Positions 42,719 to 50,826 of a DNA stretch of 64,000 nt are shown here, one piece after another. The position numbers and the translations under genes were made by a program. Source of the DNA: Pseudonocardia hierapolitana. Lineage in GTDB: Bacteria; Actinomycetota; Actinomycetes; Mycobacteriales; Pseudonocardiaceae. Under the pieces are notes generated by a model. It was not told the DNA's origin. It did no database searches and was given only the letters and a program-made list of their open reading frames with translations. The stretch is from positions 5,766,001 through 5,830,000 of the forward strand of contig NZ_VIWU01000001.1 of assembly GCF_007994075.1 (NCBI RefSeq). The letters run 5' to 3'. The number at the start of each line of letters is the position of its first letter. Position 1 is the stretch's first letter.

Positions 42719-44507
42719 GCCCCGCCGCGTAGCCCTGCGCCCCGCGTGGGTTGGCCGCGGCGCTGAGCAGGCCGGTCCCGGGGTCGCGCCCGACGCTGGA
42801 CAGCCGCCCGAGCTCCCAGTCCCCGGCCCGGGTGACCCGGTGCCCGCGGCGCTCCAGCTCGGTGATCACGTCGTCGCCGAGCCGGTCCTCGACCACGGCG
42901 CCGCCCGGCGTCCAGGTGCGCGGCCAGAACGACCCGGGCATCGAGGTGGTGTGCAGGGCCGGGGCGTCGATGGCCTCCTGGGACGAGTAGCCGCCGACGA
43001 GCGTGCGCAGCAGGTAGAGCAGCTGCCACTGGTCCTGCTGGTCGCCGCCGGGCGAGCCGAGCGCGCCCACCGGCTTCCCGTCGCGCAGCAGCAGCGTGGG
43101 CGTGAGCGTGGTCCGCGGCCGCTCGCCCGGCGTGAGCGACGACGGGGCGCCCTCTTCCAGCCAGGTCATCTGCAGCCGGGAGCCGAGGCAGAACCCGAGC
43201 TCCGGGATCGTCGGCGAGGACTGCAGCCACCCGCCGGACGGCGTGACGGCGACGATGTTGCCCCACCGGTCCACGACGTCCACGTGGCAGGTGTCGCCGC
43301 GGGTCTCCCCGGACAGCACGACGGTCGGCTCGCCGACGCCCGCCGCCGCACCCTCCTCCGACTCGATGACGAGCGGCGGCAGGAACGGCTCCCGCCCGCC
43401 GGGCCGGCCGGGCCGGAACTCGAGCGAGGCCTCCTTGCCGATCAGCTCCCGCCGCTCCCGCGCGTACTCGGGGGACAGCAGGACGTCCAGCACACCGTCG
43501 GCGATGGCCTCGCCGTAGTGGGCGTCGCGGTCGGCGAGGGCGAGCTTGAGCGCTTCGAGGACGTGGTGCGCGCCCTCGGCGGTGGACGGGTCGAGGGCCT
43601 CGTCGGGCAGCCCGTCGAGGATCATGAGGGCCTGCAGGAGGACGGGGCCCTGGCCCCACGGGCCGGTCTTGGCGATCGTCGTGCCGCGGAACTCGGCCGT
43701 GACGGCGGGCTCGAACGAGGCGGAGAACGCCGCGAAGTCGGCCACCTCGATCACGGCGGCGTGGTCGGTGCCGGACGAGTGCCGGTGCGGGGTGCGCAGG
43801 AACTCGGCGGCCTCCCGGGCGACGAAACCCTCCTTGAACTCGCGACGGGCCGCCTCGATGCGCCCGATCCGGTCGCCGGCCCCGGACCCGGCTTCCAGGA
43901 GCCGTTCGAGGGTGCGGGCGTAGGCGGGGAGGCGGATGATCTCGCCCGCCCGCGGTGGGCGCCCGTTCGGCATCCACAGCTGCGCCGACGTCGTCCAGTG
44001 CTCGGTGAACAGCTGCGCGACGGTCTCGATGGTGGTGCCCACCCGTCCGACGACCGGGTGGCCGTCGCGGGCGTAGCCGATCGCGTAGGCGAGGACGTCG
44101 GCGAGCTCCCACGTGCCGTGCTCGGCGAGCAGGAGGAGCCACGCGTCGACCGAGCCCGGGACGGCGGCGGCGAGCCCGCCCGCACCGGGGACCAGGTCGA
44201 GGCCCTCGCCCCGGTAGTGCGCGATCGTGGCGCCGGCGGGTGCGGGCCCCTGGCCCATCAGGACCTGCGGGGTCGGGTCGGTGGCCGTGGCGAAGACGCC
44301 GGTCAGGTCGCCACCCGGGCCGTTGAGGTGCGGCTCGACGACGTGCAGCACGAACCCGGCCGCCGTGGCGGCGTCGAACGCGTTGCCCCCGCGCTCCAGC
44401 ACGGACTGCGCGGTGGCGGTGGCCAGCCAGTGCGTGGTGGCCGACATGCCGAACGTGCCCTGCAGGGTGGGGCGGGTCGTGAACGCGGGGGGCGGGACGA
44501 AGGTCAC
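42714..44507 (-). CDS. Gamma-glutamyltransferase family protein, no signal peptide
   Basis: 597 residues. N-terminal ATATAQSVLERGGNAFDAATAAGFVLHVVEPHLNGPGGD is the large-subunit start. The nucleophile Thr that starts the small subunit lies in RGDTCHVDVVDRWGNIVAV (normally TTH). GGW-LQSSPTIPELGFCLGSR and the later LGSPGGDQQ complete the active site. The GTG start with AAGGA upstream has no hydrophobic leader, so unlike classical GGT this enzyme should be cytoplasmic and act on imported gamma-glutamyl compounds. It sits inside the ABC importer operon. Confidence 0.88.
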   Translation of the reverse strand: MTFVPPPAFTTRPTLQGTFGMSATTHWLATATAQSVLERGGNAFDAATAAGFVLHVVEPHLNGPGGDLTGVFATATDPTPQVLMGQGPAPAGATIAHYRGEGLDLVPGAGGLAAAVPGSVDAWLLLLAEHGTWELADVLAYAIGYARDGHPVVGRVGTTIETVAQLFTEHWTTSAQLWMPNGRPPRAGEIIRLPAYARTLERLLEAGSGAGDRIGRIEAARREFKEGFVAREAAEFLRTPHRHSSGTDHAAVIEVADFAAFSASFEPAVTAEFRGTTIAKTGPWGQGPVLLQALMILDGLPDEALDPSTAEGAHHVLEALKLALADRDAHYGEAIADGVLDVLLSPEYARERRELIGKEASLEFRPGRPGGREPFLPPLVIESEEGAAAGVGEPTVVLSGETRGDTCHVDVVDRWGNIVAVTPSGGWLQSSPTIPELGFCLGSRLQMTWLEEGAPSSLTPGERPRTTLTPTLLLRDGKPVGALGSPGGDQQDQWQLLYLLRTLVGGYSSQEAIDAPALHTTSMPGSFWPRTWTPGGAVVEDRLGDDVITELERRGHRVTRAGDWELGRLSSVGRDPGTGLLSAAANPRGAQGYAAGR

Positions 44508-44521
44508 GGAGATCCTTTCTG

Positions 44522-45403
44522 TCACCGGCGCGAGCCGGGGCTCAGCACGTCGCGCAGTGCGTCGCCGAACAGGTTGAACGCCAGGCAGATCACGACGATC
44601 GCGAGGCCGGGGAAGAACGCCGCGTACGGCGCGCGGACGATGTACTGCTGGGCGTCGGACAGCATGATGCCCAGGCTGGGGTGCGGCGGCTGGATCCCGA
44701 GCCCGAGGAACGACAGCAGCGCCTCGCCGATCACCGCAACCGGCATGATCACGGTGGCCTGCACGATGATCGACGACAGCGCGTTGGGCAGCACGTGCGT
44801 GGCCAGGATGCGCACGCCGGATGCGTCCATCGCGCGGGCGGCCAGCACGAACTCGTGGCCCTTGAGCCGCAGCGTCTCGGCCCGCACCATGCGGATCATG
44901 GTCGGCACCTGGGCGAGGCCGAGCGCGATCGCGGCGTTCGTCAGGCTCGCTCCGTTGATCGCGGCCAGGCCGACCGCGACGATCAGGAACGGGAACGCGA
45001 GCAGCAGGTCGGTCACGCGCGACACGAGCGCGTCCAGCCGGCGCCAGTATCCGGCCAGCAGCCCCAGCGGGGTGCCCACCACGATCGCGAGCGCCACGGC
45101 GAGCACGCCGACCTGCAGCGACGCCCGCGTGCCGTGGAGGATGCGGGACAGGATGTCGCGGCCCAGGTCGTCCGTACCGAGGGGGAACCCGATGGTGCGG
45201 GGCAGCTGGAACGGGGTGTCGAAGTGCACCTCGTCGGGTGGGTAGGGCGCGATCCACGGCGCGAGCAGCGCGGCGAGCACCACGACGAGCAGGAGCCCGC
45301 CTCCCACCACGCCGAGCCGGTGGTGCAGCAGCCCGGTGAGCACGCGGCCGCGGCGGGTGCCGAGCTCGTCGTCGGCGGCGACCGCGGGTGTCACGACGGC
45401 CAT
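44522..45403 (-). CDS. ABC importer permease, DppC/GsiD type
   Basis: 293 residues. N-terminal helix with APWIAPYPP, then PLGTDDLGRDILSRILHGTRASLQVG, the signature of OppC/DppC permeases, five further helices and the EAA-like loop EFVLAARAMDASGVRILATHVLPN. The start overlaps the DppB-type stop by one base (TGATG). Membrane half of the importer together with the 45403-46368 product. Confidence 0.93.
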   Translation of the reverse strand: MAVVTPAVAADDELGTRRGRVLTGLLHHRLGVVGGGLLLVVVLAALLAPWIAPYPPDEVHFDTPFQLPRTIGFPLGTDDLGRDILSRILHGTRASLQVGVLAVALAIVVGTPLGLLAGYWRRLDALVSRVTDLLLAFPFLIVAVGLAAINGASLTNAAIALGLAQVPTMIRMVRAETLRLKGHEFVLAARAMDASGVRILATHVLPNALSSIIVQATVIMPVAVIGEALLSFLGLGIQPPHPSLGIMLSDAQQYIVRAPYAAFFPGLAIVVICLAFNLFGDALRDVLSPGSRR

Positions 45404-46368
45404 CAGCCGTTCCCTCCCCCTGCGACCCGGATCCGTGGGTCGATCACCGAGTACAGGACGTCGACGGCGAGGTTGATGAGGATGTAGGCGAGCGTCACGA
45501 CCAGCACGACGCCCTGGATCACCGGGTAGTCGCGGGTGAAGACGCTGTCGAGGGTGAGCTTCCCGAACCCGGGCAGCGCGAAGATCCGCTCCGTGACGAC
45601 CGCGCCGGAGATCAGCCCGCCCAGCTGCAGCCCGACGATCGTCACCACGACGATCAGGCTGTTGCGCATGGCGTAGCGGACGAGCACGTTGCCGCGCGAC
45701 GCGCCCTTCGCGCGGGCGGTGCGCACGTAGTCGGCGGCGAGCGCGTCGATCATGGACGAGCGGGTCTGGCGCATCACGATCGCGGCGAGGCCGGTGCCGA
45801 GGATCAGGGCGGGGAGCGTCAGGTGCCACAGGGCGCGCAGCGGCTCCTCGGTGAAGGTCACGTAACCGGACGCCGGGAACCAGCCCAGGCCGACCGCGAG
45901 GTAGAGGATCGCGAGCAGCCCGAGCCAGAAGTTGGGCACCGACAGCGACAGCAGCGACACCCCGCCCACGGCCAGGTCCGGCCAGCGGCCCTGGTTGGCG
46001 GCGGCGAGCGCGCCCGCGGCCATCCCGAACACGACCGCGATCACGATCGCGTAGAGCGAGAGCCATGCCGTGACCGGCAGCGTCGTCGCGATCAGCTCGA
46101 TGACGGGCGTGCCGGTGCGCACCGAGTCGCCCAGATCGCCGGACAGCGCATTGCCCAGGAAGCGGAAGTACTGCACGACGATCGACTGGTCGAGCCCGAG
46201 CTGGGCGCGGATCGCGGCCAGCGTCTCCGGGCTCGCCTCCTCGCCGGCCATCGCGAGCGCCGGGTCACCGGGCAGCGCGCGCACCCCGGCGAACACCACG
46301 ATCGAGGCCAGGAACAGCGTGACGACGCCCTGGCCGAGGCGGGTCAGAAGGTAGCGCGGCACTGGCAC
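45403..46368 (-). CDS. ABC importer permease, DppB/GsiC type
   Basis: 321 residues. Starts with the YLLTRLGQGVVTLFLASIVVFAGVRALPGDPA signature of OppB/DppB permeases; six helices and the EAA loop YVRTARAKGASRGNVLVRYAMRN. GTG start (GTG-CCA-GTG) directly after the binding-protein stop. Confidence 0.93.
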   Translation of the reverse strand: MPVPRYLLTRLGQGVVTLFLASIVVFAGVRALPGDPALAMAGEEASPETLAAIRAQLGLDQSIVVQYFRFLGNALSGDLGDSVRTGTPVIELIATTLPVTAWLSLYAIVIAVVFGMAAGALAAANQGRWPDLAVGGVSLLSLSVPNFWLGLLAILYLAVGLGWFPASGYVTFTEEPLRALWHLTLPALILGTGLAAIVMRQTRSSMIDALAADYVRTARAKGASRGNVLVRYAMRNSLIVVVTIVGLQLGGLISGAVVTERIFALPGFGKLTLDSVFTRDYPVIQGVVLVVTLAYILINLAVDVLYSVIDPRIRVAGGGNG

Positions 46369-48006
46369 TCAGTCGCCCTCCTCGGCGAGGAATCCGGCGC
46401 GCCCGAGCCGCACGACGCCGTCGGCATAGGTATCGATGCCCGCCACGTCGGTGGTGTACGCGGTGAGGTTGCGCAGCCGGTAGACGTAGAGGATCGGCAG
46501 GTCCTGCTGCACGATCTGCACGGCGCGGCCGTAGGTCTCGGCGCGCGCCGCCGGGTCGGTGAGCTGCGCCGCCTCGCGCACCAGCCGGTCGACCTCGGGG
46601 TTGCTGTAGCCGGAGTAGTTGTTGGACGCCTTCGTGGTGAGGAAGTTGGCCGTGTTGCCGTGCGGGTCGATGCGCCCCGACCAGCCGAGGGCCAGCAGTT
46701 CGAAGTCACCGCGGTCCTGCACGTCGAGCAGCGTCGAGTACTCGACCGGCTGGATGGCGATCTCGAAGCCGCCCTCGCGGACGCTCGCCTGCAGCGCCTG
46801 ACCGAACCGCAGGTTGTCCGCGTCGTTGCTCACGAGCATCGTGAGCCGGTACGGCGTCTCGACGCCCGTCTCGGCGAGCAGCTGCCGGGCGCGGGCCGGG
46901 TCGTAGGGCTGACAGGACTCGCTCGCGGGCGTGGAGAACGTGCTGGCCGGGGAGATCGGCGAGCACGCCGGTTCGTACCAGTTGTTGAACACGGAGTTGA
47001 CCAGCGTCGTGCGGTTGACCGACAGCGCGAACGCCTGCCGGACCCGCACGTCGGACGCGATCGGCGTGTCGATCGGCTCCGGCGGCTCCCCGGTGCCGTT
47101 GACGTTGCCGACGTTGAACGTCACCGCCTGGTAGCCGAGCGAGCCGATCTGCAGCACACCGATCCCGTTCTCCAGCTGGAGGGAGTCCACGTCCTGCGGC
47201 GAGATCCGGTCGGCCACCTGCACGTCGCCGGAGCGCAGGTTGGCCGCGCGGATGTTCGCGTCGGTCATGATCCGGTAGGTGATCGAGTCGAGGTGCACGT
47301 GGTCGGCGGCGTAGTAGTTCGGGTCGCGCACCACGGTGATCGAGGTCTGCGGCACGCGCTCGGCGAACCGGAACGGCCCGACGCACACCGGCGACCGGCT
47401 GAAGTCCGCGCCCAGCTCGGCGATCGCCTTGGGCGACATGATCATCCCGGCCCGGTCGGCGAGGGACGCGGTGAGCGGCGCGAAAGGCCGCTGGTAGCGC
47501 ACCACCACGGTGCCCGCGTCGGGCGCCTCCACGGCGTCGACCGGCCCGAGCTCACCGCGGCGCGTGGAGCCCTCCATGGTCAGGTGGCGCTGCAAGGTCG
47601 TGACGACCGCCGTGGCGTCGAACGGGGTGCCGTCGGCGAACCTGATGCCGGTGCGGACGGGGATCGTCACCGTGAGCCCGTCGGGCGAGACGGTCGGCAG
47701 CGCCGTGGCCAGCTGCGGGACGAGGGCGCCCTCGGCGTCGATGTCGTAGAGCTTCTCGCACATCGCGTTCATCACGTAGCGCGTGTAGAGCGACGACGAC
47801 GTGGTCGGGTCGAGCCGGTCCGGCTCGTTGGACAGGGCCATCACGAGGTTCCCGCCCTCGCGGGCCGGGCGGCCGTCGAAGGCCACGCCGGGGACGTCCG
47901 GGCGGGGCGGGGCGGGCACGACCGGCTGCACCGGGATGCAGGCGGCGAGCGCGGCCGCCAGCACGACGCCGATGGCCACGGCGGCCGCGCGGAGCGGGTG
48001 GGGCAC
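46369..48006 (-). CDS. ABC importer substrate-binding lipoprotein, SBP family 5
   Basis: 545 residues. Lipoprotein signal with lipobox ALAAC (Cys at about 23), then the family-5 peptide-binding fold: NEPDRLDPTTSSSLYTRYVMNAMCEKLYDID, GIRFADGTPFDATAVVTTLQRHL, VRQAFALSVNRTTLVNSVF. The family binds peptides, nickel, heme or glutathione; the GGT in the operon favours gamma-glutamyl compounds. GTG at 48006 with GAAGGA 6 bases upstream. A GntR-like operator lies upstream at 48042-48064. Confidence 0.93.
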   Translation of the reverse strand: MPHPLRAAAVAIGVVLAAALAACIPVQPVVPAPPRPDVPGVAFDGRPAREGGNLVMALSNEPDRLDPTTSSSLYTRYVMNAMCEKLYDIDAEGALVPQLATALPTVSPDGLTVTIPVRTGIRFADGTPFDATAVVTTLQRHLTMEGSTRRGELGPVDAVEAPDAGTVVVRYQRPFAPLTASLADRAGMIMSPKAIAELGADFSRSPVCVGPFRFAERVPQTSITVVRDPNYYAADHVHLDSITYRIMTDANIRAANLRSGDVQVADRISPQDVDSLQLENGIGVLQIGSLGYQAVTFNVGNVNGTGEPPEPIDTPIASDVRVRQAFALSVNRTTLVNSVFNNWYEPACSPISPASTFSTPASESCQPYDPARARQLLAETGVETPYRLTMLVSNDADNLRFGQALQASVREGGFEIAIQPVEYSTLLDVQDRGDFELLALGWSGRIDPHGNTANFLTTKASNNYSGYSNPEVDRLVREAAQLTDPAARAETYGRAVQIVQQDLPILYVYRLRNLTAYTTDVAGIDTYADGVVRLGRAGFLAEEGD

Positions 48007-48041
48007 GACTGGTCCTTCGAGCGTGATCCGTGGACATCAGA

Positions 48042-48064
48042 TGTATACAGACCGACTGCATACA
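48042..48064 (-). promoter_or_regulatory. GntR-like operator upstream of the importer operon
   Basis: TGTATACAG (48042-48050), five bases, CTGCATACA (48056-48064): inverted 9-mers with one mismatch, about 36-58 bases before the importer's first start. The TGTATAC half-site resembles FCD/GntR-type sites. No GntR gene lies nearby. Confidence 0.55.
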
Positions 48065-48250
48065 CCAGGGTTTCAGCAGAGTTAAGCCCACTGTGAGCAC
48101 GACCGCACGCCGGCGCGTGCCCTGCGGCCGCTCGCCAGGGGGTGGACCGTGCGGGCCCGCTGCTGGCGTAGCGGGTGACGAACGGCGGTGAGGTCGGATC
48201 GACTCCGGTGAGGCGCGATGAACAGCGGCGCCGATGGGAGTCGTACTGGT

Positions 48251-48814
48251 GTGAACCGAAAACTCGTGATCACCCAGAACGTGACCGTCGACGGATCGAT
48301 CGAGATGCTCGGCGACTGGTTCGACCCGCAAGGACAGGCCGATGTGGACCAGTCGGACCTGCTGGAGGAGCTGCACCGGCAGGACAGCACCGCCGACGGC
48401 TTCCTCGTCGGCCGCCGGACCTTCGAGGACTTTCGCGGGTACTGGCCGAAGCAGGAGAACGACCCCACCGGGATCACCGCCTACCTGAACCAGGTGCGGA
48501 AGTACGTGGTCTCCTCGACGCTGACCGACCCGCAGTGGGAGAACACCACGATCCTGTCCGGTGACCCCACCGCCGAGGTCCGTGCCCTCAAGGAGGGGCC
48601 CGGCCAGGACATCGTCGTGACCGGGAGCATCACCCTCTGCCACGCCCTCATCCGGGCGGGGCTCGTGGACGAGTACCGCCTCTTCGTCTACCCCGTGGTG
48701 CAGGGCCGCGGCCGCCGCCTCTTCCCGGACGGATACGAGATTCCGTCCCTGCGTCTGCTCGAATCGACGTCGTTCCGCGGCGGCATCACCTGCTCCCGGT
48801 ACGCCGCCACGTAG
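48251..48814 (+). CDS. Dihydrofolate reductase-like (RibD C-terminal) protein
   Basis: 187 residues. Starts NRKLVITQNVTVDGSIE, typical of the YwjB/YyaP DHFR-like family; LVGRRTFEDFRGYWP, KYVVSSTLTDPQWENTTIL and DIVVTGSITLCHALIRAGLVDEYRL follow. An NADPH-dependent reductase of unknown substrate; not a folate-pathway DHFR. The GTG at 48251 was chosen because family members begin at this point; ATG at 48218 is possible. Confidence 0.87.
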   Translation: MNRKLVITQNVTVDGSIEMLGDWFDPQGQADVDQSDLLEELHRQDSTADGFLVGRRTFEDFRGYWPKQENDPTGITAYLNQVRKYVVSSTLTDPQWENTTILSGDPTAEVRALKEGPGQDIVVTGSITLCHALIRAGLVDEYRLFVYPVVQGRGRRLFPDGYEIPSLRLLESTSFRGGITCSRYAAT

Positions 48815-48863
48815 CCGGCGCGCCAGCATGCCGGACCTGCCCCGCGCCGACGCAGTACCGCCC

Positions 48864-48916
48864 GCGAGTCCGACGTCCGCATACGGCGAGTCCGACATCG
48901 TGACGCGGCGAGTCGA
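48864..48916. repeat. Left cluster of GGCGAGTCCGAC repeats
   Basis: GCGAGTCCGAC (48864-48874), GGCGAGTCCGACA (48885-48897) and the partial GGCGAGTCGA (48907-48916) are direct copies of one motif. Inverted copies lie on the far side of the insertion sequence, at 50092-50125. Confidence 0.75.
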
Positions 48917-48948
48917 GCGTTCCGACGCGGTGAGCCGCTGTGTCTAGA

Positions 48949-50062
48949 TGTAGCGACTCAGGACGTTGTTGACAGTTCGGTCAGCGTGTCGGCTTGATCG
49001 AGGGAGGACCTCCGGGCGGAGTGGGTGTGTCTCACGCACTCGCTCCAGGCCCAGGAGGTCCTCGTGGCGCACCGTAACGCCCGCACCACCGTCTTTGCGC
49101 GGCGGCTCATCGTCGAACGCTTCCTCGCCGGGTGGCCAGCGGCGCGGATCGCCGAGCAACTCGGCGTCTCCCGAGCGACGGTGCACAAGTGGGTCCGCCG
49201 CTACCGCGAGGAGGGCTGGGACGGACTTGCCGACCGCTCGTCGCGGCCGCACACCAGCCCGAACCGCGTCGCCGCACAGATCGAGGACCGCATCCTCGAG
49301 TTGCGAGCCACCGCGCATCGGGGAGCGGTGTTCCTGGCCGGCGAGCTCGGCCTGGTCGCCTCCACCGTCGGCCGGGTGCTGGCCCGCCACCAGGTGCCGC
49401 ACCTGGCCGCGATCGACCCGATCACCGGCGCACCGGTCCGGCGCCGCCACTGCGGGATCCGCTACGAACGCCCCCACCCCGGGGATCTGATCCACATCGA
49501 TGTCAAGAAGTTGGGCCGGGTCCCTGACGGCGGCGGCTGGCGGCTGCACGGGCGCCGAGAAGCCCGCCAGAGCGGAATCGGGCGCGGAATCGGGCGCGGG
49601 ATCGGCTACGACTACCTGCACGTCGCGGTCGATGACCACTCCCGGCTGGCCTACATCGAAGCGCTGCCCGACGAACGCGACACCACCTGCGCCGGGTTCC
49701 TGCACCGGGCCGTGGCCTGGTTCCGTGAGCACGGCGTGCGAGTGCTGCGGGTCCTGACCGACAACGCCAAGGTCTACCGGATCGGGCAGGACTGGCGGGC
49801 GGTGTGTGTCGCGCTCGGGATCCGGCGCCGGTTCACCAAACCCGGCTGCCCCTGGACCAACGGCAAAGCCGAACGGCTCAACCGCACCCTGCTGACCGAG
49901 TTCGCCTACGCCCAACCCTGGCTGTCCAACCACGACCGGCTCACCGCCCTGGACAGCTGGGTCGAGCACTACAACACTCGACGCGCCCACTCCGCCCTCG
50001 GCGGCCGCCCTCCGATCACCCGACTCGCCGCATGACAGTCAACAACCTCCCGAGTCAGTACA
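48949..50062 (+). mobile_element. IS481-family insertion sequence, 1114 bp, complete
   Basis: 25-bp terminal inverted repeats at 48949-48973 (TGTAGCGACTCAGGACG...) and 50038-50062, 21 of 25 matching, both beginning TGTA. A 6-bp direct duplication TCTAGA flanks the element (48943-48948 and 50063-50068), the N-CTAG-N target typical of IS481. One intact transposase gene is inside. Matching target duplications show that this copy moved here as a unit. Confidence 0.92.
49064..50035 (+). CDS. IS481-family transposase
   Basis: 323 residues from the GTG at 49064 (AGGAGG 5 bases upstream). N-terminal HTH pair (ARRLIVERFLAGWPAARIAEQLGVSRATVHKWVRRYREEGWDGLADRSSRPH), then the DDE integrase core: first Asp in LIHIDVKKLG, second in VLTDNAKVY, Glu in NGKAERLNRTLLTEFAY. 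YNTRRAHSALGGRPPITRL ends the protein. The frame is intact, so the element may still be active. Confidence 0.95.
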   Translation: MAHRNARTTVFARRLIVERFLAGWPAARIAEQLGVSRATVHKWVRRYREEGWDGLADRSSRPHTSPNRVAAQIEDRILELRATAHRGAVFLAGELGLVASTVGRVLARHQVPHLAAIDPITGAPVRRRHCGIRYERPHPGDLIHIDVKKLGRVPDGGGWRLHGRREARQSGIGRGIGRGIGYDYLHVAVDDHSRLAYIEALPDERDTTCAGFLHRAVAWFREHGVRVLRVLTDNAKVYRIGQDWRAVCVALGIRRRFTKPGCPWTNGKAERLNRTLLTEFAYAQPWLSNHDRLTALDSWVEHYNTRRAHSALGGRPPITRLAA

Positions 50063-50091
50063 TCTAGACGCGGCACTCGACGTGCCTGAAC

Positions 50092-50125
50092 GTCGGACTC
50101 GCCGTGCTGGGGTGTCGGACTCGCC
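50092..50125. repeat. Right cluster of the same repeat, inverted
   Basis: GTCGGACTCGCC (50092-50103) and TGTCGGACTCGCC (50113-50125) are reverse complements of the units at 48864-48916. Without the insertion sequence, the two clusters would lie about 55 bp apart and form a large imperfect inverted repeat between the convergent genes at 48814 and 50140. Confidence 0.75.
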
Positions 50126-50139
50126 GGGGTGGGGCTCGG

Positions 50140-50796
50140 TCAGCGGGCTCGCTCGGTGATGGGGCGCTGCGCCGGGGAGGGGTGGCCCGGCGGCAGGCCG
50201 TCGAGCAGTCCGGCGCGGCCGGCGAGGGCGGCGGCCTCGGTGCGGCTCGCGACACCGAGGGTGCGCAGCAGGCCCGCCGTGAGGCGTTTGACCGTGCGCT
50301 CGGAGACGTGCAGGGCGCGGGCGATCTGGACGGTGCTGGCGCCGCCTGCGATGAGCGTCCAGAGATGCCGTTCCTTGCCGGTGAGCTGGGGGCCCGTGCA
50401 GGGCGTCGCCTGCCGGGACCCGGCACCGGCGGCCGCGAGCAGCGACGGCACCAGTGCGGCGGGTGAGCGGGTGCGCACCAGCACGCCGCTCGCGCCTGCG
50501 CCGAGGAGCTCGAGGGCGCCCGGGAACGGCGCGACGTGCCGGGCGAGCGCGAGGACCGGGAGCCGCGGCTGCACGCCGCGCATGGCGGCGAGTGCGGCGA
50601 GCGGGCCGGGCGCGTCGAGTTCGAGGTCGACGAGCGCGACGTCCGGCTGATGGCGTCGCACCAGCATCCCGGCGGAGACGGCGCGGTCGGTGCCGGCCAC
50701 GACACGCACCCCGCCATCGCTTGCCGCCGGCAGCGCCTCCTCGAGGCCGCGGCGGAACATCGGCTGCCGGTCGACGATCAGCACGCGGACCACCAT
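50140..50796 (-). CDS. LuxR-family regulator with atypical receiver
   Basis: 218 residues. Receiver-like N-terminal domain with an Asp at the phosphorylation position (VALVDLELD, Asp57), but the acidic pair is Asp-Arg (VDRQ) and the conserved Lys is Arg (VLVRTRS). The C-terminal LuxR HTH is normal: LTGKERHLWTLIAGGASTVQIARALHVSERTVKRLTAGLLRTLG. No kinase gene adjoins. It is likely phosphorylation-independent or weakly phosphorylated. ATG at 50796. Confidence 0.88.
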   Translation of the reverse strand: MVVRVLIVDRQPMFRRGLEEALPAASDGGVRVVAGTDRAVSAGMLVRRHQPDVALVDLELDAPGPLAALAAMRGVQPRLPVLALARHVAPFPGALELLGAGASGVLVRTRSPAALVPSLLAAAGAGSRQATPCTGPQLTGKERHLWTLIAGGASTVQIARALHVSERTVKRLTAGLLRTLGVASRTEAAALAGRAGLLDGLPPGHPSPAQRPITERAR

Positions 50797-50826
50797 GCTC
50801 GCGGGCTTCCCCGGGAGCCGCTCTTC

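Noticed and set aside
45388-48096. 902-codon open frame on the plus strand opposite the ABC importer
   Set aside because: Antisense to three well-recognised genes (binding protein and two permeases); composition is low-complexity with no domain motif.
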